From contig CAIOSF010000244.1 of assembly GCA_903860855.1 (NCBI GenBank), forward strand, positions 1-5,661: a stretch of 5,661 bases of DNA, given 5' to 3'. The notes beneath the pieces were generated by a model that searched no databases, was not told the DNA's origin, and saw nothing but the letters and a program-made list of their open reading frames with translations. The position numbers and the translations under genes were made by a program. Within the stretch, counting starts at the first letter, position 1. Every line of letters begins with the position of its first letter. The stretch comes from an uncultured Alphaproteobacteria bacterium (GTDB taxonomy: Bacteria; Pseudomonadota; Alphaproteobacteria; Rickettsiales; Midichloriaceae). Of the stretch, positions 1 to 5,661 are shown one piece after another.

Positions 1-2
1 CA

Positions 3-176
3 AGCTGGAAGCGAAGTCAAACCAAAGGCGAAGTCAAAGAGGCAGTAGTTAAAAGCTGGAACTGGTATTATAAACGATTCTATGGTCTATACCCTGATAC
101 TGAAAGACAATTGCCTATTGTACCCTTTTTTAATACTATGCCTCAGTTCTTATGTATGAAACAAATTAGTGTTTAA
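3..176 (+). CDS. Possible 3' end of an unrecognised gene (partial)
   Basis: The frame is open from the left edge for about 57 codons and ends at TAA 174-176, overlapping the hemA start at 169 by 8 bases, as translationally coupled genes often do. The predicted tail is rich in aromatic and basic residues (around [10 protein letters not shown], then [14 protein letters not shown]). I do not recognise a family. It may not be coding: another frame from base 1 gives a Lys-rich tail ([11 protein letters not shown]) that stops at TAG 46-48, and bases 1-60 contain imperfect repeats that shift frame. If it is real, hemA may be the downstream gene of an operon. Only sequence to the left of the window can settle this. 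Confidence 0.33.
   Translation, partial: SWKRSQTKGEVKEAVVKSWNWYYKRFYGLYPDTERQLPIVPFFNTMPQFLCMKQISV
111..139 (+). promoter_or_regulatory. Weak candidate promoter for hemA
   Basis: TTGCCT (111-116) and TACTAT (134-139) are 17 bases apart and each matches 4 of 6 positions of the sigma70 -35 and -10 boxes. Transcription from here would begin near 146, about 23 bases before the GTG. In AT-rich DNA such matches arise easily by chance, and the box lies inside the possible upstream coding frame, so hemA could instead be co-transcribed with the gene to its left. Confidence 0.22.
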
Positions 177-1359
177 CTATGACGAAGCTTTCGCTGCTGC
201 AATAGAGCAGGTGAAATTAGAGAAAAGATACAGAATTTTCACTAAACTCAAGTACGTTACTGGCAAAGCACCAATAGCTTATGCTTCAAACATACAAAAA
301 GAAATTACTGTGTGGTGCAGCAACGACTATCTAGGCATGAGTCAGAATCCATTGGTGATAGAAGCATGTATAGATGCCGTGAGATCAATGGGAGTGGGAG
401 CAGGTGGTACTCGCAATATATCTGGTACGCATGAACCGATATCTCAGCTAGAAGAAGAGTTGGCATCACTCCATAACAAAGAAGCGGCCCTAGTCTTTAC
501 TTCCGGCTATGTCGCTAATCAGGCCTCTCTGGGCACTATAGCTAAAATCATCCCTGATTGCGTCGTATTCTCTGACGAAGACAATCATGCATCTATCATT
601 CATGGCATTAGAGAGTCTAGATTGAACAAGCATATATTTCGCCACAATGATATGGAACATTTGGAGGAGCTATTGATGAAATATGACTATGCCACTCCTA
701 AACTCATAGTATCGGAATCAATTTATTCTATGACTGGCAGCACCGTACCGATGGCAAGACTTAGGCAGTTAGCTGAGGAACATAACGCTCTAACCTATGT
801 GGACGAAGTCCATTCTGTCGGTATGTATGGCGAAGGAGGATCTGGCATAGCTTCTCTCCTAGATGAAAATATTGATATTATCCAAGGCACGTTAGCAAAG
901 GCATATGGGGTAATTGGCGGTTACATAGCCGCATCTAAGCACATAGTCGATGCCATCAGATCTCTTGCCTCTAGCTTCATCTTCACCACCTCACTGCCCC
1001 CAAGCATTGCGGCCGCTGCCCTCGCCAGTGTTAGGTATCTAAGACAAAGCAACATTGAACGTCAGAAACTCCATGCTAATGTAAAATTAGTTAAAGATGG
1101 ATTACGTAGGATTGGTGCTCCATTGGTAGAAAATGATACTCATATAGTCCCTCTGTTGATATGCGACCCTGAGAAAGCTAGGAATATTCAGCAATCATTG
1201 TTGTATGATCATTCTATATATGTCCAAGCAATTAACTATCCTACCGTACCAAAGGGAAGAGAAAGACTTAGAATAACCCCAACCCCTATGCACACAAAAG
1301 AGATGATAGAGGCTTTGATTGAAGCGGTGGACAAGTGCTATATCCACTATAATGGATGA
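169..1359 (+). CDS. hemA: 5-aminolevulinate synthase (C4/Shemin pathway)
   Basis: This PLP-dependent enzyme condenses glycine with succinyl-CoA to 5-aminolevulinate, the first committed step of heme synthesis in alphaproteobacteria; it acts in the cytoplasm. The 396-residue protein has the usual length and is intact. Visible family marks are the N-terminal KRYRIF segment (R22 matches the substrate-binding Arg of Rhodobacter capsulatus ALAS), CSNDYLGM (50-57), GGTRNISGT (79-87), NHASII (139-144), [11 protein letters not shown] (211-221) with the cofactor Asp212, GTLAKAYGV with the Schiff-base Lys244, and the C-terminal [20 protein letters not shown] (351-370) with R368. These separate ALAS from the related BioF and Kbl. 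The start is GTG: an in-frame TGA at 157-159 leaves little room upstream and the next in-frame ATG is at codon 57, inside the conserved core. No clear Shine-Dalgarno precedes it, so translation may be coupled to the overlapping upstream frame. It converges on the cco operon, whose subunits consume its product as heme. Confidence 0.97.
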   Translation: MFNYDEAFAAAIEQVKLEKRYRIFTKLKYVTGKAPIAYASNIQKEITVWCSNDYLGMSQNPLVIEACIDAVRSMGVGAGGTRNISGTHEPISQLEEELASLHNKEAALVFTSGYVANQASLGTIAKIIPDCVVFSDEDNHASIIHGIRESRLNKHIFRHNDMEHLEELLMKYDYATPKLIVSESIYSMTGSTVPMARLRQLAEEHNALTYVDEVHSVGMYGEGGSGIASLLDENIDIIQGTLAKAYGVIGGYIAASKHIVDAIRSLASSFIFTTSLPPSIAAAALASVRYLRQSNIERQKLHANVKLVKDGLRRIGAPLVENDTHIVPLLICDPEKARNIQQSLLYDHSIYVQAINYPTVPKGRERLRITPTPMHTKEMIEALIEAVDKCYIHYNG

Positions 1360-1749
1360 TACTTAAAAGAACTTCTATATTTATGATCAATACCAAAAAA
1401 TATGGGAGTATTTAGTTAATAATTTTTTGTTTTTACAGTATATTTTTACGATATTGACATCAATTGCCTGCTAATGTTAGATGAAGAAGTGGTGCTAGTA
1501 TATAGAGCAGCGGGAGGCACCAGCCGTAAGATCTCACCATAGTATGACAGATTGATACCTCTGCAATACAGCCTCGATAACTTTATCCCATCCTACCGCT
1601 TGTCATTTAACCCCTAGCGACCCATCGGTCACCCATTAATATCACCCATACTCGGACAGGCATTGAGTAATTATCACATTGTGTCAATTCAATGTATGAC
1701 AGGCCCTAATATCATTATGGTTTATAAGGCAGGGGGAGTATGACCCCAT
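1360..1749. other. Long intergenic region between convergent hemA and ccoP
   Basis: This is about 390 bases with no intact gene, and I see no tRNA, tmRNA, SRP RNA or RNase P signature. It contains an AT-rich inverted repeat with a T tract near the hemA end, a small hairpin at 1676-1695 (ACATTG/CAATGT, 8-base loop), a stem at 1703-1730 that pairs better as minus-strand RNA, and a run of CCC triplets (G runs on the minus strand) at 1587-1647. One plus frame, 1423-1743, is interrupted only by TAG at 1540 and 1615 before TGA at 1741. This could be a decayed gene or chance. Confidence 0.6.
1394..1434 (+). terminator. Candidate AT-rich terminator after hemA
   Basis: CAAAAAAT (1394-1401) and ATTTTTTG (1422-1429) are a perfect 8-base inverted repeat. 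A smaller TATT/AATA stem (1409-1412 with 1418-1421) can form inside the loop, and a second T run (1430-1434) follows. It begins 35 bases after the hemA stop, a sensible place. The stem is almost all A-T pairs and the loop is long, so it is much weaker than a classical intrinsic terminator. Because the A and T runs mirror each other it might act in both directions. Confidence 0.28.
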
Positions 1750-2868
1750 CTATTTACCACCACCCAGCTGATGAACGTAAACAGCAAGTTGATGAATAGT
1801 AGAATCACTTAGTTTGCCCGTCCAATACGGCATCACTCCTCCTCTGCCATTGTATATAACATCATATATGGTTTCGTAATCACTACCATATAACCATATT
1901 GCATCGGTTAGATCTGGAGCCCCAACATCATGATTGCCCTTGCCATCCCCACCATGACATGATGAACAGTTGGCTGCAAATAGTTGAGATGCTTTGGCCT
2001 TGTCATAGGTATTTGACTGATCTTCCAATAACCCTCCTATATCCATGACATAGTGGGCTAGCATAACCACCTCTTCCGCCTTCAGTACCCCATCCTTACC
2101 AAGTGATGGCATTTGTGAATCCCTGCCATCAGGATGACCAGAGCGGATACCATATTTGATAGTGGTGTATATGTCATCAATTGAACCACCCCATAACCAA
2201 GCTCCAGCCGTCAGATTGGGATAACCAGGATGCCCACCACCGCCTATACCATGGCACATAGCACAGTTATTGTTAAAAGCTGATCTTCCACCCGTCATAG
2301 CGAATTGTAACAGCTGTGAATCTTGAAATATTTGCTCGAACGAAGCCTTATCGAACTGCTGCTGATATTTTTGCCTCACCTTATCGATGCTGATCAGATC
2401 CTCTTCAAGCTCTTTGGTAGATGACCACTGCAATGCCCCTTGATCATCAGGAGTTGGCCAGGACGGATAAAGTATCCAGTAAGTTAACGCGAAAAATACA
2501 CATATGTAAAACAGCACTCTGAGCCAGGAAGGGTCGGGGTTGCGAAACTCTTCTATTCCATCCCAATCATGACCTGTTGTCTCCGGATCCACAAATCCAT
2601 TCGTTTTTGACCTTGCATGAGGCTTGACCGTTTCATTTGGTTCTACCTCCGGTTTATCTACTCCATCTGTATTCAAGAAAGAGGCTTTGGGACTCATCTC
2701 AATGCCTTCAACTCGAGATAAGGGTACAGAAGTATTATCAACCTCATGCTCGGCAGATTTAGATGACTCTGCATTAGATGCAGATTGCGCACTAATCATA
2801 GTATCATCAGGCTTAGCATCATCTTTCGGCATATTACTATCTCTCTCTTTATCCATATCACTACTCAT
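1750..2868 (-). CDS. ccoP: cbb3-type cytochrome c oxidase subunit III (diheme cytochrome c)
   Basis: CcoP accepts electrons from soluble or membrane cytochrome c and passes them to the heme of CcoO. The conserved part starts with TTGHDWDGIEEF (97-108), then one membrane helix (about 115-134), then two periplasmic class I cytochrome c domains: CAMCH (202-206) with the likely Met ligand in SQMPSLG (M253), and CSSCH (301-305) with the likely ligand in GGVMPYW (M346). GYPNL, WLWGG and GIRSGHPDGRDS are typical of CcoP. At 372 residues it is longer than the usual roughly 300, because about 85-90 hydrophilic Ser/Asp/Glu/Lys-rich residues precede the conserved start. GAAGAGG (2873-2879) supports the first ATG, although only 4 bases separate it from that codon. 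An internal ATG at 2695-2697 (Met58), with AAGG 7 bases upstream, would give a more normal 315 residues. I prefer the long form because it lies 20 bases after ccoQ and stays open throughout. It is the last gene of the operon. Confidence 0.96.
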   Translation of the reverse strand: MSSDMDKERDSNMPKDDAKPDDTMISAQSASNAESSKSAEHEVDNTSVPLSRVEGIEMSPKASFLNTDGVDKPEVEPNETVKPHARSKTNGFVDPETTGHDWDGIEEFRNPDPSWLRVLFYICVFFALTYWILYPSWPTPDDQGALQWSSTKELEEDLISIDKVRQKYQQQFDKASFEQIFQDSQLLQFAMTGGRSAFNNNCAMCHGIGGGGHPGYPNLTAGAWLWGGSIDDIYTTIKYGIRSGHPDGRDSQMPSLGKDGVLKAEEVVMLAHYVMDIGGLLEDQSNTYDKAKASQLFAANCSSCHGGDGKGNHDVGAPDLTDAIWLYGSDYETIYDVIYNGRGGVMPYWTGKLSDSTIHQLAVYVHQLGGGK

Positions 2869-2888
2869 AATGCCTCTTCACCCAGCCG

Positions 2889-3224
2889 CTACAATTTTCC
2901 TTGAATTGAATCAGCAGCAACAATAGCCACTGATGCATTTCCTTCCTTCTGATTGCACGCTTTTGTATTGGTCATATTCTCATCCCTTGCTGTCAAGACT
3001 CTCTCGCTTTCCTTATTTCCCTCTCTTATTCCTAAATCAAGAGCAGCTGATAAGCCAGAAACTGACTCGCTTTCTTGTCCATTATACTTATAATCATCAT
3101 TATCAAGAGGTATTCTACAGTACTTGTCATAATCCATTTTCGATTTTGGCCTAAAGATCCATAACATGATTCCAAGCCAGGCTATAAAGACTATTACAGA
3201 CTCAAAAGTTGCAATTTCTGACAT
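2889..3224 (-). CDS. ccoQ: cbb3-type cytochrome c oxidase subunit IV (CcoQ), C-terminally extended
   Basis: CcoQ is a small subunit that helps hold CcoP onto the CcoNO core and stabilises the complex. The 111-residue protein has one membrane helix (about residues 8-24) followed by WIFRPKSKMDYD and CRIPLDND, the typical CcoQ ending just after the helix. Usual family members stop near there at about 50-60 residues. This one continues for about 65 more, hydrophilic and rich in Glu, Asn, Ser and Lys, with no recognisable domain. The positive cluster after the helix suggests the tail is cytoplasmic. The ATG at 3222-3224 is chosen because AAAGAGG (3232-3238) lies 7 bases upstream. A TTG at 3255-3257 would add 11 residues but would overlap the end of ccoO and lacks support. 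It lies 26 bases after ccoO and 20 before ccoP. Its position and N-terminal half make the identity fairly sure; the tail's role is unknown. Confidence 0.88.
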   Translation of the reverse strand: MSEIATFESVIVFIAWLGIMLWIFRPKSKMDYDKYCRIPLDNDDYKYNGQESESVSGLSAALDLGIREGNKESERVLTARDENMTNTKACNQKEGNASVAIVAADSIQGKL

Positions 3225-3230
3225 AACTAT

Positions 3231-3238
3231 ACCTCTTT
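3231..3238 (-). promoter_or_regulatory. Ribosome binding site deciding the ccoQ start
   Basis: On the minus strand AAAGAGGT lies 7 bases upstream of ATG 3222-3224, inside the short ccoO-ccoQ gap. This well-spaced site is the reason to reject the longer reading that would start at TTG 3255-3257. Confidence 0.7.
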
Positions 3239-3250
3239 CTGAATCATCAT

Positions 3251-3994
3251 TTACCAATCACGACCTCTGTTGGTTTGTAAATCAACCTTATTACCCAATC
3301 CCTGTAGGTACGCTATTAAAGCATCCATATCAGTTATTTCTGTACTCTTATTATTAAACTTCTCAATGGTGACTTTGCTATACCTCTTCTTAAAAGCAGC
3401 AATATCATCCTCGTTTTTATTGATGCCAAGTTGTGTATCTATATCGCTATCACACTTTGCTAAATCATCATCTGTATATGGCACACCTAACATACGCAAT
3501 ATTTTCATATTCTGACAAATTTCACTTGTATCCAGCTTCGCATACAACATAAACGGATAGCCAGGCATTATAGATTCTGGCACAACAGAACGAGGATTAT
3601 ACAAATGCTGAATGTGCCAGTCACTAGAATATTTTCCACCAACCCTAGACAAATCAGGGCCAGTTCTTTTTGAACCCCAGGCGAATGGATGATCGTACAT
3701 ACTCTCAGCCGCGAGGGAATAGTGGCCATATCTCTCAACTTCATCTCTTAATGGGCGGATTTGTTGGCTATGGCAATTATAACAACCTTCCCTCTTGTAA
3801 ATATCAAAACCAGCCAATTCAAGGGGGGTATAAGGTCTCATACCCTCAACTCTTTCTATTGCTATTTCTTTTTTAAATAATGGGATGATCTCGATCATGC
3901 CACCGATGGATGCAACTACTACTACCAGGCATAGCATAAAAAAGATGCTTTTCTCTATTCTTTCATGAAAATTATGAGCGTTGTTGTCTGACAT
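3251..3994 (-). CDS. ccoO: cbb3-type cytochrome c oxidase subunit II (monoheme cytochrome c)
   Basis: CcoO is the membrane-anchored monoheme cytochrome c that relays electrons from CcoP to the low-spin heme b of CcoN. The 247-residue protein has the usual length. A cytoplasmic N-terminus leads into one membrane helix (about 16-38), then the periplasmic domain with GCYNCHSQQIRPLRDE starting at 70 (heme attachment C71-H75), a GPDLSRVGG segment (112-120), HLYNPRSVVPESIMPGYPF (130-148) carrying the likely axial Met143, GVPYTDDDL (170-178), and a C-terminal ALIAYLQGLG helix. All are standard for CcoO/FixO. The ATG is preceded by GGGAGGTG (4001-4008) at 6 bases, a site that overlaps the last base of the ccoN stop codon, so translation of ccoN and ccoO is probably coupled. 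It is the second gene of the operon, 13 bases after ccoN. Confidence 0.98.
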   Translation of the reverse strand: MSDNNAHNFHERIEKSIFFMLCLVVVVASIGGMIEIIPLFKKEIAIERVEGMRPYTPLELAGFDIYKREGCYNCHSQQIRPLRDEVERYGHYSLAAESMYDHPFAWGSKRTGPDLSRVGGKYSSDWHIQHLYNPRSVVPESIMPGYPFMLYAKLDTSEICQNMKILRMLGVPYTDDDLAKCDSDIDTQLGINKNEDDIAAFKKRYSKVTIEKFNNKSTEITDMDALIAYLQGLGNKVDLQTNRGRDW

Positions 3995-4000
3995 TTAGTT

Positions 4001-4008
4001 CACCTCCC
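4001..4008 (-). promoter_or_regulatory. Strong Shine-Dalgarno of ccoO overlapping the ccoN stop
   Basis: GGGAGGTG on the minus strand is the closest match to the anti-Shine-Dalgarno complement in the window. Its first G is the last base of the ccoN TAG (4008-4010), and it stands 6 bases before the ccoO ATG. Ribosomes finishing ccoN would uncover or re-use it. Confidence 0.75.
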
Positions 4009-5459
4009 TATGCTGCCTGTATTGCTTCAGATAACCTACTACCGACCGCACCCTCAGTAGGTTCATCTACCTCTTGACGGGCGGTGATGATGGTCATGAT
4101 GATATTATAGGTCATAATCAGCACGCCTGACAAAAAGCATATGCCACCAATAGCTCGAATCAGATAGTACGGCTTAATACCAACAACAACATCTATAAAA
4201 GAATACTGTAAAAATCCCATAGCATCATAGCTTCTCCACATAAGTCCCTGCATTATGCCAGCTGCCCACATAGATGTTATATACAAAATAATACCTATAG
4301 TTCCTAACCATAAATGAAGATTAATCAATGAAATTGAGTACATTTCCCTCTTGTTCCATAAAATTGGAACCATGTGATAAAGAGCGCCAAAGCTTACAAA
4401 GGCAACCCAACCAAGAGCCCCTGAATGGACATGACTGATCACCCATTCAGTATAATGAGCTAGGGCGTTCACTGACTTAATTGCAAGCATTGGCCCCTCA
4501 AAAGTACTCATACCGTAAAAAGCGATGGCAATGATTAAAAAACGTAAGACAGGGTCGTCTCTAAGTTTATGCCAGGCACCAGATAGGGTCATGATCCCGT
4601 TCACCATACCGCCCCATGAAGGTACCCATAAAATGATCGACATTGTCATACCCAAGGACTGGGCCCAATCAGGTAGAGCTGTATAGTGGAGGTGATGAGG
4701 ACCAGCCCAGATGTATATGAACACAAGACCCCAGAAATGCAGAATTGAAAGACGATAAGAATATATTGGCCTCTGAGCTCTCTTGGGCACAAAATAATAC
4801 ATAATGCCGAGGAAACCAGCCGTCAAAAAGAAACCAACGGCATTGTGACCATACCACCACTGAATCATAGCTGATTGCACACCACCAAAAACGGAAATGC
4901 TGTTAGGACTAGTCATTGATACAGGTATACTCATATTATTACCAAGATGAAGAATAGCCACAACAATCATGAATGCCAGAAAAAACCAATTAGCAACATA
5001 GATGTGTGACTCCTTTCTCCTCGCTAAAGTTACTATATAAACAATAATATATGACACCCACACTATTGTTAGCCACAGGTCAGCATACCATTCAGGTTCG
5101 GCATATTCCTTACCTTGGGTAATTCCAAACAGATACCCTACTCCAGCCATAACCATGAACGCTTGATATCCCCAGAACATAAACCTAGCTAACCATGGCA
5201 AAGCCAGGGTTACTTGACATGTTCGTTGAACAATAAAAAATGATGCGGCAAACAAAACATTACCGCCAAACCCGAATATTACCCCAGAAGTATGAAGGGG
5301 ACGCAGCCGACCAAACGTTGTCCACGGCAAATCTAAATTTAGGGCAGGGTACACTAGTTGAAGAGCGATGAAAACACCAGCTCCCATACCAGCTATAGCC
5401 CAAAAAACAGCAGCTAATGTAAAGCACTTCACTATTTTATCATTATATTCTATTGTCAT
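4008..5459 (-). CDS. ccoN: cbb3-type cytochrome c oxidase subunit I (catalytic)
   Basis: CcoN is the heme-copper oxidase core that reduces O2 to water and pumps protons in the inner membrane, with high oxygen affinity as is usual for the C family. The 483-residue protein is full length with about twelve membrane helices. Ligands are all visible: low-spin heme b at H56 (RPLHTSG) and H345; high-spin heme b3 at H343 ([11 protein letters not shown]); CuB at H205 ([11 protein letters not shown]), H255 and H256 ([16 protein letters not shown]). Y249, six residues before H255, corresponds to the C-family cross-linked tyrosine of Pseudomonas stutzeri Tyr251, and E321 in FEGPM matches its conserved Glu323. 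That Tyr position separates it from A- and B-family oxidases. The ATG has AAGG (5471-5474) 11 bases upstream, a little far. It is the first gene of ccoNOQP. A short hydrophilic tail follows the last helix. Confidence 0.99.
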   Translation of the reverse strand: MTIEYNDKIVKCFTLAAVFWAIAGMGAGVFIALQLVYPALNLDLPWTTFGRLRPLHTSGVIFGFGGNVLFAASFFIVQRTCQVTLALPWLARFMFWGYQAFMVMAGVGYLFGITQGKEYAEPEWYADLWLTIVWVSYIIVYIVTLARRKESHIYVANWFFLAFMIVVAILHLGNNMSIPVSMTSPNSISVFGGVQSAMIQWWYGHNAVGFFLTAGFLGIMYYFVPKRAQRPIYSYRLSILHFWGLVFIYIWAGPHHLHYTALPDWAQSLGMTMSIILWVPSWGGMVNGIMTLSGAWHKLRDDPVLRFLIIAIAFYGMSTFEGPMLAIKSVNALAHYTEWVISHVHSGALGWVAFVSFGALYHMVPILWNKREMYSISLINLHLWLGTIGIILYITSMWAAGIMQGLMWRSYDAMGFLQYSFIDVVVGIKPYYLIRAIGGICFLSGVLIMTYNIIMTIITARQEVDEPTEGAVGSRLSEAIQAA

Positions 5460-5661
5460 TCGCTATACTGCCTTATCCAATGCAACCATTTATAACCCAA
5501 GATTACATATATGCTCAAGTCATTTTAGCCAAAGTTTAACATATTTTACTCTGTTACCAAAACTTAATACATAAACTCAGACAATGCTTGGTTGATGACA
5601 GACCTCACACCTGTAAAGCTATTATAAAGAGTAAAGAGAGAATAAGTGATGAGCACTATAA
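5460..5661. other. Upstream region of ccoN; possible divergent gene start at the edge
   Basis: About 200 bases precede ccoN. Besides the promoter nearest the gene, a perfect TATAAT lies on the minus strand at 5621-5626, but I see no convincing -35 box for it. On the plus strand ATGACA (5595-5600) and TATTAT (5620-5625), 19 bases apart, could drive a divergent gene; an ATG at 5649-5651 follows a purine-rich AAAGAGAG (5633-5640) and stays open for the few codons left. An imperfect direct repeat, CCAAAGTTTAAC (5529-5540) and CCAAAACTTAAT (5557-5568), matches at 9 of 12 bases with a period of 28. No assigned function. Confidence 0.4.
5489..5518 (-). promoter_or_regulatory. Candidate promoter of the ccoNOQP operon
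   Basis: On the minus strand TTGAGC (5513-5518) and TATAAA (5489-5494) are 18 bases apart, matching 4 of 6 and 5 of 6 positions of the sigma70 boxes. Transcription would start near 5482, giving a leader of about 22 bases that still contains the ccoN Shine-Dalgarno. I see no FNR/FixK-type TTGAT-N4-ATCAA palindrome nearby, although cbb3 operons are often controlled by such regulators. Confidence 0.4.

Noticed and set aside
1360..1749. Structured RNA gene or CRISPR-like repeats in the gap
   Set aside because: No cloverleaf, no recognisable conserved RNA core and no regularly spaced identical repeats; the CCCAT repeats are short and unevenly spaced.
3225..3257. TTG start giving a 122-residue CcoQ
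   Set aside because: It would overlap the ccoO stop, and the ATG at 3222-3224 has a well-spaced Shine-Dalgarno and begins where the family normally begins.
2624..3357. Several plus-strand open frames opposite ccoP, ccoQ and ccoO
   Set aside because: They lie antisense to recognised genes, have no family features, and their composition (Ser/Leu runs) reflects the reverse of the low-complexity tails.
3270..3876. Plus-strand open frames opposite ccoO
   Set aside because: They are shadows of a clearly conserved gene, with no Shine-Dalgarno or recognisable motif.
4669..4860. A 63-codon minus-strand frame inside ccoN
   Set aside because: It is an alternative frame within the conserved CcoN core that encodes the CuB ligands.
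5368..5574. Plus-strand frame across the ccoN start
   Set aside because: It overlaps the 5' end of ccoN and its promoter and has no sign of being coding.
5621..5626. Perfect TATAAT on the minus strand as the main cco promoter
   Set aside because: No acceptable -35 box lies 16-18 bases upstream, and it would give a leader of about 155 bases; the promoter at 5489-5518 is better supported.
5460..5661. FNR/FixK binding site upstream of ccoN
   Set aside because: I looked for TTGAT-N4-ATCAA and relaxed forms; only unpaired half-like pieces such as TTGAT at 5592-5596 are present.

Overview
The window looks like part of an AT-rich alphaproteobacterial chromosome. Two things suggest this. A C4-type 5-aminolevulinate synthase (hemA) closely follows the Rhodobacter-type sequence, and it lies beside a complete structural operon for a cbb3-type (C-family) cytochrome c oxidase. 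The low GC (judged by eye), loose intergenic DNA and subunits with long added tails would suit a host-associated lineage. Some Rickettsiales, such as Midichloria, are known to carry cbb3 oxidases. That placement is an inference; the sequence alone does not name the organism.

Layout: (1) 1-176 holds what may be the 3' end of an unrecognised gene whose stop codon overlaps the hemA start. (2) 169-1359, plus strand, is hemA, intact, with a GTG start. (3) 1360-1749 is a roughly 390-base gap between convergent genes. It holds a weak AT-rich terminator candidate, a G-rich patch on the minus strand, and a reading frame broken only by two TAG codons. (4) 1750-5459, minus strand, is the operon ccoN-ccoO-ccoQ-ccoP, with gaps of 13, 26 and 20 bases and a Shine-Dalgarno sequence before each gene. 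(5) 5460-5661 is the operon's upstream region, with a plausible sigma70-type promoter. A divergent gene may begin at the window's right edge.

How the genes fit together: CcoN is the catalytic heme b/b3-CuB subunit and keeps all the expected ligands. CcoO (one c-type heme) and CcoP (two c-type hemes) carry electrons from the periplasmic side to it. CcoQ is the small single-helix stabilising subunit. HemA makes 5-aminolevulinate, the first committed precursor of the hemes these proteins need, so the two units are functionally related although they are transcribed towards each other. The assembly genes usually found nearby (ccoGHIS) are not in this window.

The most unusual observation is that CcoQ and CcoP both carry long hydrophilic, low-complexity extensions: about 65 residues at the CcoQ C-terminus and about 85-90 at the CcoP N-terminus. 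Both are predicted to lie on the cytoplasmic side, and they are encoded back to back. No wholly new gene system was found.
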